A stretch of DNA of 64,000 nucleotides from Monodelphis domestica (GCF_027887165.1 NC_077227.1:81857430-81921429), one strand, 5' to 3'; numbered from the stretch's first letter, positions 47,795 to 58,734 are shown. Numbers and translations are program-made. Notes: a model not told the origin generated them from the sequence alone.

Positions 47795-48500
47795 ACTGCA
47801 TATACCTTTTGATCCAGGGATACTACTACAACTAGGTCTGTATCACAAAGAGAGTAAAAAAAAATGGGAAAGGATCTGTTTGTACACAAATATTTAGAGC
47901 TGCATTTTTTGAGGTAGCAAAGCATTAGAAACTAAAGGGATTTCCGTCCCTCAAATTGGGGAATGGCTGAACAAATTGTGGTAGATGAGGGTGATGGAAT
48001 ACTATGGTTATTCTATGGAATAATGAACAGAATGATTTCTGAAAGAACTGATGCAGAGTTCTTTCTGCATCATATATAAGCAGAAGTAGGAGAACATTGT
48101 ACACAGTAACCACAATATCGTGGAATGATAAAAGTGTGATAGACTTTGCTACTATCTGCAATGCAGTGATCCAAGACAATTCTGAGGGATTTATGACAAA
48201 GAATGATATCCACATCCAGAGAAAGAACTGTGGGAATAGAAATGCAGACAAAACAGATGATTCATTACTTGACTATTTGGATATATGCTTGGGGTTTTGG
48301 TTTTATAAGATTATTAACTTACAAAAATTAACAATATGGGAATATGTTTTGCTTGATAATACATGTATAACCCAGACATGAATTTCTTGTCAACTCCAGG
48401 AGGGGTAAGGGAAGAAAGGAGAGAGACAACATGAATGCTATAACTCTGGAAAATGTATGTGGAAATTTGTTATTAAAATAAAATAAAGAAAGAAAAAAAA
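47795..48500 (+). mobile_element. 5'-truncated L1 in SLC35G1 intron 2
   Basis: Begins in ORF2 ('cataccttttgatccaggga') and continues through 'gaatggctgaacaaattgtg', the end of ORF2 and the 3' UTR. It finishes with 'ggaaatttgttattaaaata', from which a tandem array has grown. Antisense to SLC35G1. Confidence 0.85.
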
Positions 48501-49200
48501 GAGAAAAAGACAAGAAAAATACTATTCCCAGCCAAAAAAAGAAGCAAATAAATGTAACAAAGGTAGGAAATTTGTCATTAAAATAAAAAAGAAAAAGACA
48601 AGAAAAAACTATCTCCAGTCAAAAAATAAATAAATTTAACAAAAGTAGAAAAATTGTTATTAAAATAAAGAAAAATACTATCCCCAGCCAAAAAAGAAGT
48701 ACATAAATGTAATCAAAGTAGGAAGTTTATTAAAATAAAAAAAGAAAAAGGAAAGAAAAATACTATCTCCAACCAAAAAAACAAAAGAAGCAAATAATTG
48801 TAATGAAAGTAGAAAATGTGTTATTAAAATAAAATAAAGAAAAAGAAAAGTACTATCCCTACCCGAAAAAGAAGCAAATAAATGTAACAAAGGTAGGAAA
48901 TTTATTATTAAAATAAAGGAAAAAAAGAAAAGGAAAATAAAAATACTATCCCCAGTTAAAAAAGGAAGCAAATAAATATAACAAAAGTAGGAAATTTGTT
49001 ATTAAAATAAAGAAAAAAAGAAAAGAAAAATACTATCCCCAACCCCAAAAAGGAAACAAATAAATGTAATGAAAGTAGAAAAACTATTAAAAGAAAATAA
49101 AGAAAAAAGAAAGAAAAATACTATCCCCATGCCTCCCCTCCGTGCCTCCCCTACCCCCCCAAAGAAGCAAGTAAATGTAAGGAAAGTGAGAAAAAGGGAA
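48468..49200 (+). repeat. Minisatellite built from the L1 3' tail
   Basis: About eight units of 73-105 bp. Each has three parts in order: 'gaaatttgttattaaaataa', a variable A/G-rich run, and 'tactatccccagccaaaaaa' with 'gaagcaaataaatgtaacaa'. The first part is the genuine L1 end. The middle run varies in length, so the periods are uneven. It lies in intron 2 of SLC35G1. Confidence 0.88.
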
Positions 49201-49299
49201 AAAAACCAAACTGCATAGTTTGGAAAACTCTTCTGCCATATAAAGGAGTTGAAGAGTGATAATGATCATCACACTCAAGAAAAATGTTGATATATTAAA

Positions 49300-49480
49300 C
49301 AAAAATTGTATAATTAAGTGCCTGCTGTGTGCCCTGGAGACACAAATTCAGAAGACAATCCAAGCTGACATTAGACTGCAAACTCATCGAGGGCAGGGAC
49401 CATCTTTGGTGTGTTCTGATATTTGACATGCTTATACAGCAAGCACTTAATGAATATATATTGACTGATTGGCTCTCCTG
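49300..49480 (+). repeat. L2 LINE tail
   Basis: 'ttagactgcaaactcatcga', 'gggcagggaccatctttggt' and 'agcaagcacttaatgaatat'. Confidence 0.65.
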
Positions 49481-49879
49481 GAGGAACATGTCATCTTAGC
49501 AGGTAAGTAATTCCAAGATTAAAGACCTGATGGCTGGTGGCAGGACTAGATCCCCTTCTAGGATTCCAGACAGTGATTATTTGTGACTCTCTGGCATTAT
49601 TAACACTGCAAGAGAAGCACATCATTCTTAACAAAATCTCAGACACACAAAAGCAGTTTAGAGGATTGGGATAATGCCTTTAAAGAAACTGAAAAGAAAG
49701 CATAAAATAAAATGGATAGAATAGTGTTCTACAGACCATCCTCTCGCTGTCACAAACAGCCGGAGATTTATTTTTTCATTTTCTTTTTTTTAAAAACTGA
49801 GGCTTTAGAAAGGGAGAGAGAAGTGTATCAAACTTACCGGTGTCAGATTCTGAGTGGGCTATCATATTTAAAAGACAAG

Positions 49880-49946
49880 ATGTCCCAAAAGTCTTAGTGC
49901 AGAGAAAAGCTCTAGTAACTTAGCTTAAAAAGACTTTTAGGACACT
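49880..49946. mobile_element. Mariner-type MITE
   Basis: About 67 bp. Ends 'tgtcccaaaagtctta' and 'aagacttttaggacac' are inverted repeats with one mismatch, typical of a short palindromic mariner derivative. In intron 2 of SLC35G1. Confidence 0.7.
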
Positions 49947-50790
49947 CGGTTTGTTTTTTAAATTTTTCATTCCTATTCACTAAAAAAAAAAACAAGACTC
50001 ACAATTTTTATATGGCATTGAGTGAAAAAATTAACTGGATTCTTGATCTATATATTTCCTTCATTATCCGGCATGAAAAACTACTTTAAATAAACAGTCT
50101 TAAAAAATGGATCATCTTGTGCGATAGTAAGGTTCAGAGTGGTAAGAATGGTATAGAGAAAAATCCCTTCTTCACGGGGTAGGAAGATGACTTCACTGAC
50201 CTCTCAGGCCTTATATATAATAATGCAGGATTCTGCGAATGTGTCAGTGAGAGGGAAATTATTTTTAAGTAACTGAAAAATACAGTTTACATTTAGGATT
50301 TTCTTTCTTTCCAGCTTGAGAGCTCCCTGTCCTTGACCCCCTGACAATCCAAGGAATTCTAGTTCATCCTTTCCTTCCCCCCAAAGGCATTTTGGTGAGA
50401 TTTAGAGGGTTACAGTCTCCTACCCCTAACACAGGGGAGGCAGAAGGAGAGAGTGGAGGACTGGTGTGAGAGCAGATTGGTAGGGACAGAGAAAACAATA
50501 TTTCTCTTTTCTCCACATATGCAGACAAACAATCTATTAAATAAGTACTTTTGTGTGTGCAACATACAAAATATTATTATATCACATTTAACAATATTAT
50601 GTCATTATATTGTTATATCCTTTTAATGAGACCCAGGAAAAGCTGGTCATGGTTAGATATCTAGGTTACTGAGCAATGTTAACAGGGTCAATGAAGATTC
50701 TTCACCCTGAACAAATTTTAGATTTAGATTAATTTAGGACAACTTAAGAAAAATGATTAAACCCCTCATTTTAGTCAAAGTAATACTTAC

Positions 50791-50971
50791 TTTTTGTGTA
50801 TTAAGCAAGGAAGAACAAATAACATTTGGAATATACATCGAAATGCACTAATTTCTGCTGAATGCATATCTTGTATTTTTTTTACTAATAAAGAAGCCAC
50901 TGAGAAAAGGAAGGCAGACAATAATGTATAAAACAAGCCAAGTCCAGGGCAGGAAGCTTTCTTCTTAGCTT
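50791..50971 (-). CDS. SLC35G1: SLC35G1 exon 2
   Basis: Codes for residues 65-124 plus two bases of codon 125. The acceptor is a run of T followed by CAG (50974-50972) and the donor is GTAAGT starting at 50790. The first bases AA join the G left over from exon 1 to make Glu65, which restores the EAKKKASCPG segment known from human (EAKKKAPCPG). The translated exon holds the first membrane segment (about residues 75-95) and most of the second (about 103-122), with the conserved AEISAFRC motif between them. It ends in LIHK-K, against LIYR-K in human. The exon is 181 nt, and its phase on both sides matches the neighbouring exons. Confidence 0.95.
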
Positions 50972-51539
50972 CTGAAAAAAGATTAAATTCCAATTAGTTG
51001 ATTTGTTTTCATAAGTACTTCTGTTAGTTACAAATAGTTATATTGGTTAGAAATTTGGGGGAAATCCCATAGTATCCAAAAAAGTAAATAAATTCACAAA
51101 TTTTACTTTTTAAACCACCCATTCACCAGAATTAAATCAGCTTTTCACCTGCCAATTTACAAAGGAAGTTTGGTCCCACGCATCCATTTTTTTCCACATT
51201 TGATCCTTATACATAGCCATGTTTTAGAATTACAGAAATACCATCACTCCTCCCATTGTCTATAAACAAAACTCTGAAACTCCCTGCCAAGATGATAGGA
51301 AAAACCCTGAAAAATGCTTTGCCAAAGAGATAGGGGAAAATCAAATTAGCCCATCTCAAAACATGCATTTTATTATGGATGCCAAATAATAAGTATTCTC
51401 TAACTATTAATGTGTTAGAACAAAAATGTATTTCAAAAAAGTATTTTATGCAAGGCATCATGTTAGCAACACTAGGAGGCAGCATTAGCTAATAAATACA
51501 GATGCTTTCTATGGTGATCCTGAAACATTAAATTTAGCT

Positions 51540-51890
51540 TTTTCATGTGTCCTGATCTTATCTTACCCCATAGACAGTAAATTCCTTGAGATTGAGAAGG
51601 ATTGTCTTATACTTCTTTGTAATTCCCATAGAGCCTCATATAATTATATAATTATTTATATTTTTATTATTATATAATGCCTTTCCCATAAGTGTATAAC
51701 TATTTCATTTTTATTTAAATGAGATTTGGCCTTTTATCATCTGAAGTTAATAGGTAGCATGCCACCTCTGGAGTCAGAAGACCTGAGTCTGAATCCTTTC
51801 TCTGCTACTTTCTACCTGTATCGCCTGTCTCAGTTCCCTCTCAGATCTCCATCAGCTCTAAATCTATGATTTTAGGATTCTGGGTCCTGT
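51540..51890 (+). repeat. L2 tail and MIR copy in SLC35G1 intron 1
   Basis: 51545-51650 has 'acagtaaattccttgagatt' and 'cttctttgtaattcccatag' (L2). 51745-51890 has 'ctctggagtcagaagacctg' and 'ctttctctgctactttc' (MIR). Confidence 0.6.
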
Positions 51891-52309
51891 TGATGATGCT
51901 ACGAGCTCAACTGTAAATCTCAATATCCCTTATAGTCCTAAGAGAGGCGTCAAGAGCTGATAGCAACAGCCAAGGGGCTTCTCCTTGGTGATAGTGTAAT
52001 CAATCTGGCACAAGTAAATTAGGTCCAGTATAAGACAGACTGTCAGGGATCACTAACTTTTAAACCTACCACAGTACAACCATCTAGATTTCCAAGGGCA
52101 GCTACCCTGGTGGCACTTCAGTTATATTAGAAATAACTCTTAGAAAAGTCCATAAAACAGTTCTCCAAGTTAGGGGTGGAAGGCCAACCATGTGGCAGGC
52201 TTTGCAAACTAGAATTATAATGTTCAAAACAGGAATGTACAGGGTTAGCCACTAAACGCTCCTGTTTAAGGATGTTAAAAAAACAACAAATTAAAAAAAA
52301 AAGGTTCTA

Positions 52310-52522
52310 CTTTTTTTTGTTTTGTTTTGTTTTTTAACCCTTATTTTCTGTCTTGGAATCAATATTGAGTATTAGTTTCAAGGCAGAAGATCAGTAAAGA
52401 GTAGGCCATGGGGGGTTAAGTAACTTACCCAGGGTCACCCAGCTAGGAAGTGTCTGAGGCCAGATTGGAAGCCAGAATCTCCTGTCTGGCTCTCTATCCA
52501 CTGAGCCACCTGGCTGCCTCCC
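52310..52522 (-). mobile_element. tRNA-derived SINE, inverted, in intron 1
   Basis: A TTTTG-rich start, 'aacccttattttctgtcttg', ending 'ccactgagccacctggctgc'. Sense with SLC35G1. Confidence 0.85.
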
Positions 52523-52529
52523 TCTATTT

Positions 52530-53510
52530 GTATAAATGTATATGTCAATATAATTGTAGGTACAAAATCACTTTTACATAGATTTCAACCTCTGAGGTCC
52601 ATTACCTTTTTTACAAGTGAGGTAATTCACAGACTGAAATATAAGTATGATCATGGGAGCAGCCTTTCCAAGGATATTTCTAAAAACTTCTCATTTGTAT
52701 TTAAGATTGGGATTGCTCACTTAATAGATACCTGTGTGCACAAATTTGGCTAGGTTATACTTAGGAAGTCATTCATGCATGTAGCCCAAATCCCCTAGTT
52801 TATATTGGGCATGAAAACAAGAACTACACATATTTCATCCCAGAAGAATGAAATTTTCAAAAACTGTTGCAAATTAAGTGGTGTGAAATACATATCTCCA
52901 TTGTGGTTAGGATTTAGAAATTACATTTCTGAAATTTCATAATTCAGATCCAAAAAAAATAGTTTCTTTTTAAAGAAAAACATGCATGGAGCCTGAACTC
53001 CTGGTCTAGAACAGGGGGAAAAAAACCACAGTTCTCGGATAGAAATGTTTCTCTTTTCTGTAATTCCATAGTTAGTCATTTACCTAATTTTATTATACTT
53101 TCTTCATATTTTAACTTAAGAAATTCTTTTAACTTAAATAGTACATTTTAGCTGTAATCATACACACATGAATATAATGCAATTATATTCATAAATGGGA
53201 CAAGTGGAACAGGACAATGGGGAATGGATGGGACTGGTTATATAGGGATAGTGGGTGAGGATTTAATCCTATTCAAACTGGCAGATACAAATTTGCCCCA
53301 TTCCATCTTTTCACTTCTCTCTGAAGCTGCTTCAAATCTGGCTGGGAAGATTAGAGGTTTGTTAAACAATCAGAGGACTGTTGGGGCAAATAACTGGAAG
53401 GACAACACAAAAGACGCTACAAAGCATCAAGAGTTCACTGGGGAGAAACTCCTGTGAACTAGAATAGTTAGAGAAAACTTCATGAAGGTGGAAGGACTTG
53501 AGCTAGGTCT
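52530..53510. other. Intron 1, no element recognised
   Basis: AT-rich intronic sequence. The open frame at 53224-53457 (plus) shows no known domain. Confidence 0.4.
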
Positions 53511-53516
53511 TTAGAA

Positions 53517-53745
53517 AAGTGCTGTCAGGTAGCCCAGCGGATAGAGCACTGGTCCAGGAAAACCTAAGTTCAAAAACATTTACTAGCTGTGTGATTTTGG
53601 GTGAGTCATTTAAACCTGTTTGCCTCAGTTTCCTGACCTGTAAAACGAACCTGGAGAACGAAATGGCAAACTACTCTGACATCTTTGCCAAGAAAACTCC
53701 AAAAGAGAGTCATGAAGAGTTAGAACCAACTGCATGACAACAAAA
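53517..53745 (+). mobile_element. RTE-tailed SINE in intron 1
   Basis: 'tgctgtcaggtagcccagcg', 'tgtgtgattttgggtgagtc', 'ttgcctcagtttcctgacct', then the RTE-type end 'catgaagagttagaaccaac'. Confidence 0.85.
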
Positions 53746-53789
53746 TATTTTGCAAAGACAGATGGACTGATTCACCCCCTCTTCCCTCA

Positions 53790-53885
53790 AAGACTGGAGC
53801 TTCAAGTACTTCTTTATCTTCTTGAGCACTTAACAGAGTACTTTCCATAGGGTAGACATTTAATTAATAAACTGAATTTGGACAA
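53790..53885 (+). repeat. L2 LINE tail fragment
   Basis: 'gagcacttaacagagtactt' and 'gggtagacatttaattaata'. Confidence 0.5.
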
Positions 53886-54478
53886 ATGAATTATGAACAA
53901 AAGCAAGTCTGGAAAAGTGGTCTGGAAAAAGTTTTGGAAGACCTTGAGTGCCTTGAGACAGAAGGGGTTCAAACAGCCTTGCTGGACAACATTCACATTT
54001 CAATTATTGGCAATAACAGATGGGAGCAGCAGTGGAGATCACCTAAAGTAGCATTTGTCCTTGTAATGTGGTTCTGGGTTTATACTTGAATATGAAAGAA
54101 TATTCTTCTAAAACAGGAATGTTTCCAACCCTAATAATGAATGCCACCAGTGATGTTAAGCCAAAGCACTCTATAAACTTCAGCTATTATTATAATGCTC
54201 AAGTTTACAAAGAAAAAGAAATTATCAGTTTTTTAAGATAAAACTTTTTGAAAAGATTTATGGAAAGAACAGAAGTTGGCCATATGTTGGAAAGAAATGG
54301 CCAGAGTAAATACACTTACTATAGAGGGTAATGACATTTAAATGTTACTTTCTAAGGTTTGTTTTCCAAAATGACCTTTTTTATTCCTACCAAGGAGCCT
54401 TCAGTGCTTCAACTTACATAGTTTCAATAAACCTACCAAATGTTATTATTAAGAATGATGACTGAAACCAGAAGTAAA

Positions 54479-54524
54479 GTGTGTCCCAAAAGTCTTGGTG
54501 GGGTTACAACTTTTGGGAAACCCT
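54479..54524. mobile_element. Partial mariner-type MITE
   Basis: 'gtgtcccaaaagtcttggtg' and 'acttttgggaaaccc' are the two ends of the same MITE family as at 49.9 kb, brought close together by an internal deletion. Confidence 0.55.
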
Positions 54525-55149
54525 ATATTTTTTAAAGTTTTTTTATCCTAATATCTGGTTTTCATATTACCATAATCATCTCCAGTATCCCCACCTCCTC
54601 CCAGAAAGCCATTCCATATAATAAATTGTATTTTTTTAAGAAAGGTAAAAAAAATCAGCACACTTGATTAATACAGTGAAAAAGCCCCAAAATACATGCA
54701 ATTTTTTAGAATATCTTTGAATCTTCCACCTCCAGCAAGGGGAGGAGGGAAATTGTAAAAATGCCTTGTATTTTGGTGTGATTATTTAATTTTGATCATT
54801 TGGCCATATAGCAATGATTTCTGAAATGAAGCGTGGTTACCCCCCCCCCCCAATTAATTAAAGCTTACACATTATTTCATAGAATAAGCAATTATGTGCT
54901 TTATGCCAAGATAGAGAAACCATGGAGTTACCAGCAATAAATATCACGAATAATTGAATGAGCGTGGAAAATACCCACTCAGCATTATATTGAAACAGCC
55001 CATTATTAGGTAGATAAGATGCTCTAGCTAGTCAGCAGCAGAGATAAATGACAAGCCACCCCCTTCACCACACACCACAGTAGTGACAAAGGTCTATGTA
55101 CCATAACAAGGACTAAGGACCATAAGGAGAGCAGGAAGGAAATTACAAC

Positions 55150-55320
55150 CAATCAAATGACAAGTATTTCTTTTAATCCCTCCTCTCCTATTTTATAGAT
55201 GAAAATTCAAAGCCTGAGCAAGGAAGTGAGTTTTCCAAGGTCACAAAACCACTTTACAGGACAAAACTCAAATCTGATGGGTCTTTCTCCTAGGCATACT
55301 ACCAGCCTTCCAGAATTAGA
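55150..55320 (-). repeat. MIR/CORE-SINE, inverted
   Basis: 'cctattttatagatgaaaat', 'agtgagttttccaaggtcac' and 'caaatctgatgggtctttct'. Confidence 0.55.
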
Positions 55321-55328
55321 CCTTCCAG

Positions 55329-55695
55329 CCTAATTCTATACATTTTATAAAATTTCAAAATACTTGCTATACTTTCCCCCACTACCTTCTAATCTATTTC
55401 TATAAATCTCACTGATTTTTTATCCATTCTTTACTCTACACACACATACCTAATCTAATTCTATGCATTTCAAGGACTTCCCTCCCCTTTCTTTTACTTT
55501 TAGCCTAATTCTACATATTTCACGAAATTATTATACTTTCTCCTTTCCCCCACGGCCTTTTTCTACAAACCTATTTATACAAATTTCATAGAATTTTGGG
55601 GCTTTCTATACTTCCCCCTCTGCCTTCTAGCCTAATTCTATACATTTCCTGGACTTTTCCCTGTTTTCTTTACTTCTAAACTAATTTGTACCATA
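55329..55695. repeat. Degenerate ~60-bp tandem array next to exon 1
   Basis: The block 'cctaattctatacattt' and its variants recur near 55329, 55389, 55450, 55504, 55570, 55631 and 55680. Between them are pyrimidine-rich spacers ('ctttcccccactaccttct', 'cttccccctctgccttctag'). Spacing is 50-66 bp. It lies in intron 1 about 0.55 kb from the exon 1 donor, on the edge of the CpG island. Confidence 0.8.
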
Positions 55696-56247
55696 CGGTA
55701 TCTAACTGGGCGTTCCATCCACGCTGTTCAACTTAATTGAAATTAGTCTTTGGAGATGGGTTAAGGCGGATAACAGTTTTCTAAATTCGGGGAAGGGTCT
55801 GAGAAGTCGGCAGTATTTTGGGGCTCTCCCGAACTAATAGAGGCTGTATGGTTTTTTAAAGAATGATTCCCGCCCCCAGATCCATCGCTCCCCGGGGCCC
55901 TTGGGTTCCCTGGAGCGCGGCGCAACGCTTGCAGGAGCCCAGGCTCTACAACGCGCTCTGCCGCAATAGCACTTGACCTCACTTGATCAAGTTCAAATTC
56001 AGGCTCGCTTGCCTGCCTGCCCGCTAGCCAGAACTCTTGGGGCTGGGGGCTGGCTGCCCGCAGGCGCGCGGTTCCCGGGAGGGTCCCCAGGTAGGCACAG
56101 CCCGGTCAGGCTCCGCATACTTTGCTCTGGGAGTCGGGACCAGGAGGATGCTCAGTCGGCGTCTCGCCTGCCGCCCCGGCCCCTCTGACCCGGGCTGCGG
56201 GCCGTGGGCACCGGCAGCGGGATCTATGGTCAGCCCGCCGCACTCAC

Positions 56248-56440
56248 CAGGGTTTTCGTTTGGGACCTGGCAGGAGCAAGCATCGCCAGCGGCGGGCTGT
56301 AGCGGGGCCGGGTCTGCCGCCGGCTCCTCGTCCGGGCGGCCGCTCCGCTGCAGGGGCTCCTCCTCGGGAGCCTGCAGCGCCGGCCCTCGGAGCTCGGGCT
56401 CCCGCGGCTCGGCCGTTACAGCACCCCTACCACCTCCCAT
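56248..56440 (-). CDS. SLC35G1: SLC35G1 exon 1 (start codon exon)
   Basis: Codes for residues 1-64, a cytosolic, low-complexity N-terminus rich in Pro, Ala and Glu (begins MGGGRGAVTAEPREPEL). The chosen ATG at 56440-56438 has A at -3 and G at +4, a good Kozak context. The start also matches human in layout: a short stretch before a 'GVAELQEPGL'-like segment that here reads GAVTAEPREPEL. The exon ends after CCT-G, followed by GTGAGT at 56247, which leaves phase 1. An in-frame GTG at 56470 would add ten residues but has no support as a start. The exon sits inside a CpG-rich block. The N-terminus is poorly conserved in this family, so the exact start is less certain than the splice donor. Confidence 0.85.
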
Positions 56441-56520
56441 CCTGCAGCCCCGGCCGGGAGGCACTGGCACCCGCCCGCCTCGCAGCCAGGGCTCTTCCGG
56501 CAGCCGGCCGGCTGGCGCAT
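56416..56520 (-). promoter_or_regulatory. Upstream ORF overlapping the SLC35G1 start
   Basis: An ATG at 56520-56518 opens a 34-codon reading frame in a different frame from SLC35G1. It ends at a TAA at 56418-56416, after the main start codon at 56440. If the transcript begins upstream of 56520, ribosomes using this ATG would pass the main start and terminate 22 nt beyond it. Such overlapping ORFs usually lower main-ORF translation. The transcription start is not visible in the sequence, so presence in mRNA is inferred. Confidence 0.5.
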
Positions 56521-56707
56521 GCGCGCGGCTGTCCCTCCAGCCTCCGAGAAACCCGCCCTCAGGAGGTTTCCCCCAAGGCTACCCCACAAGCTCCTGGGCA
56601 GCTCACCCCCCCCAACTACCCTCGGGGTCTCCAGAATCTGGTGAGCTTCCTTCCTCTAACAAACAGAGCCTGAGGCTGAAGCCCGTGAATTTATGCAACA
56701 CGTGTGC

Positions 56708-56708
<1 letters not shown>

Positions 56709-56738
<30 letters not shown>

Positions 56739-56739
56739 G
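56709..56739. repeat. (GT)n microsatellite upstream of SLC35G1
   Basis: About 15 GT units, roughly 0.27 kb upstream of the start codon. Confidence 0.95.
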
Positions 56740-56889
56740 TGTTTGAAAGCACAGGAGCCCCCACCACTGTGCTTGACATTGCAGTCAGCCAGAGAACACC
56801 AGGAGCTGAATGAAAAGACATTCACTGAAATTTCATAGTAACAAACTCTCATGCAAAACATTTCATTCCCAGATACTAGGCATGTTTCA

Positions 56890-57345
56890 TTGGATGTGTG
56901 TCATACCTGGAATGCTCACCTTTTTAATTCCTTTCTCCTGGCTTCCTTTAAGTTTCAGCGAACGTCTCACCTTTCTACAGGAAGCCTTTCTGGGTATCCC
57001 TTAGTGCTTGGGCAGATTGTGCCCCTAGAATTTTTTTCTCTATTTCACCTAACTTCCTGAATGTACACAGTTGCCAGTGTAAACAAACCAACAAACACCC
57101 CCCCCCCCATCATCTTTTACTAGTAAAATCACTTAAATGCTTTAAATCAATAAAGTTAAAAGCAAAACAAACCCAAAACTACCATCTTCAATTTATCCTG
57201 AATTTTGTTTGTTACACAGTTATTTTGATGTAATCTTCTCCACTCCAACCTGATATACTTAAGAACAGATTTTGGACTTCTTTTTGTATACCCCAGGTTT
57301 TAGCACAGTGCCTGAAGCATAGTAAATGCTAATCAATTGACTGGA
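56890..57345 (+). repeat. L2 LINE 3' part
   Basis: 'tctcacctttctacaggaag' and 'cctttctgggtatcccttag' (ORF2 end), then after an A/C-rich insertion 'tttagcacagtgcctgaagc' (tail). Confidence 0.65.
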
Positions 57346-57349
57346 AATA

Positions 57350-58070
57350 ATAGAACTCCAATAGGTTCACAAGTGAAATAGGGCATAATTGGCTGATACT
57401 ACCTACACTTCCATTGCCCCTTGCCTTAATGTTTTCTCTGTCTTTTCTAAATTTCTTCTTGCTTTTCCTGAAGGGCTGTGGAAGTTGGTCTACAAGTCTT
57501 CTAGGCTTGCTCTTATTTCTGTTTTTCTCCACTCTCTGGAACTTTCAGGCTTAGCTGAAATCCTGCCTTGGAATATTGGAACAACCTTTTCCCTCTAGGA
57601 CCAGCTCTTAGACCTTCCATCCCCCAAGCATGATCTCTCCAGATGCTCTAGGCACCCAGAGTGTCTACTTTAGTCACCTTCTTGTCCCTTGGGACAAATA
57701 GTGCTCATCCATCTGCCCATTCCACAGAAGGATGTCTTCCCATGCTTGGGGTAGACACCCTCCTAACTCACCAACAGGTCTGAGACCTGCTAATTCCCTT
57801 CAACCTTGGCAGAGCCAGTCTGGAGTCATGGGGGAGAGTTGGATAAGAGTGTGACACCCAAGGTGCATGAGTAGCCCTCAGATGCTTGGCTTCCTTAAAC
57901 ATCCACATAGGACTGAACAAATGGAGAAAGCATGTGCCCAAAGGGGCAAGTCTGTAGCCTCAGTCAATCCACAGTCCCATGTTTTGAATCTTATTTATGC
58001 AAATGGACCATTAAAAAATGTTTCACCATCCCTTTTCTCAAGGGAGTCAGAGAAACTCAACCCAGATTGA
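57350..58070. other. No gene seen
   Basis: No recognised repeat, and short open frames lack domains. Some text near 57.4-57.6 kb is CT-rich like an L2 ORF2 but is not diagnostic. Confidence 0.35.
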
Positions 58071-58074
58071 CCTG

Positions 58075-58180
58075 CCATATATTATTTATTTGTGTTATCT
58101 TTGTATCTCCAACATCTAGCACAGTGCCTTGTGCATTGTGGGCATTTAATAAATATTTGTGTTATTTGGCTTGAATTAAG
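58075..58180 (+). repeat. L2 LINE tail
   Basis: 'tctagcacagtgccttgtgc' and 'catttaataaatatttgtgt'. Confidence 0.7.
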
Positions 58181-58204
58181 ACAAAACATTTTTAAATGTA
58201 TTCA

Positions 58205-58365
58205 GAGCTTTTTTCATTATATCTAAAAGAGAGGAAGAGTCCAAAAAATGGAAAAGATGACAATTGATATCATTAAACAAAAAACTAATGAAGACATGAA
58301 AAACTACCAAGACATATGCCTGCTTTCTCATATCTATAAAAAATACTCTTGAGGGAAATTCTTGA
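58205..58365 (+). repeat. RTE LINE fragment
   Basis: Translates to a damaged NYRPICLLS-type reverse transcriptase box: MKNYQDICLLSHIYKK near 58.3 kb. Confidence 0.55.
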
Positions 58366-58369
58366 CATT

Positions 58370-58605
58370 AATAATAATAGCTAGCATTAATATAGCACTG
58401 TATTTTACAAACATCTCATTTGATCTTCACAACAACCCTGGGAGGTAGATACTATTATTATTCCCATCTTATATATGAGAAACTGAAGCATATAGAGGTT
58501 AAGTGATTTGCTCAATTTCACAGTTAGTAATTGTCTGAAGATGGATTTGAACACAGATTTTCCTGACTCCAGGCAAGCAATCTATCTACTAGCTGCCTTC
58601 TCTGA
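58370..58605 (-). repeat. MIR-type CORE-SINE, inverted
   Basis: 'ctagcattaatatagcactg', 'cacaacaaccctgggaggta' and 'ttcctgactccaggcaagca'. Confidence 0.8.
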
Positions 58606-58734
58606 CACCATAATGTCAGAAGAGTCAAATTTGCAAGTAATTCAGGGCAAAGGTAAAGATGCATCAGGACTGTAAGTTGGTTGAATAATGACCTCTACAG
58701 GAGGCATGAAAGTATGTTAATTTGATTCTCTTCT

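Larger units (their letters stand above)
46534..56440 (-). other. SLC35G1: SLC35G1 gene, coding span
   Basis: Three coding exons join in phase into a 381-residue protein: 64 codons + 1 nt from exon 1, 181 nt from exon 2 and 772 nt from exon 3 including the stop. Intron 1 is 5,276 bp and intron 2 is 3,485 bp; both are GT-AG. The product belongs to the SLC35G group of EamA/drug-metabolite-transporter proteins, usually with 10 membrane segments. The human protein (365 residues, from memory) binds STIM1 and has been reported to influence calcium pumps after store depletion and to export citrate. Identity is based on near colinear alignment from EAKKKASCPGLGLFYTLL to GALCVVAS near the C-terminus. 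The N-terminal ~60 residues and the last ~12 residues differ from human. Function in this species is inferred from the family. Confidence 0.96.
55880..56640 (-). promoter_or_regulatory. CpG-island promoter of SLC35G1
   Basis: This block is strongly GC-rich with many CG dinucleotides, in sharp contrast with the AT-rich, CpG-poor flanks. It surrounds exon 1 and includes GC-box-like runs and the sequence gcgcatgcgcgc near 56516. No TATA box stands out, as is common for a housekeeping-type CpG promoter. A (GT)n run follows at about 56.71 kb. Long open frames on the plus strand here reflect GC composition rather than a gene. Confidence 0.8.

Noticed and set aside
56037-56813. 258-codon plus-strand open frame across the CpG island
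   Set aside because: High GC content lowers stop frequency. The translation is low-complexity, has no domain, overlaps SLC35G1 exon 1 on the other strand, and includes a (GT)n run.
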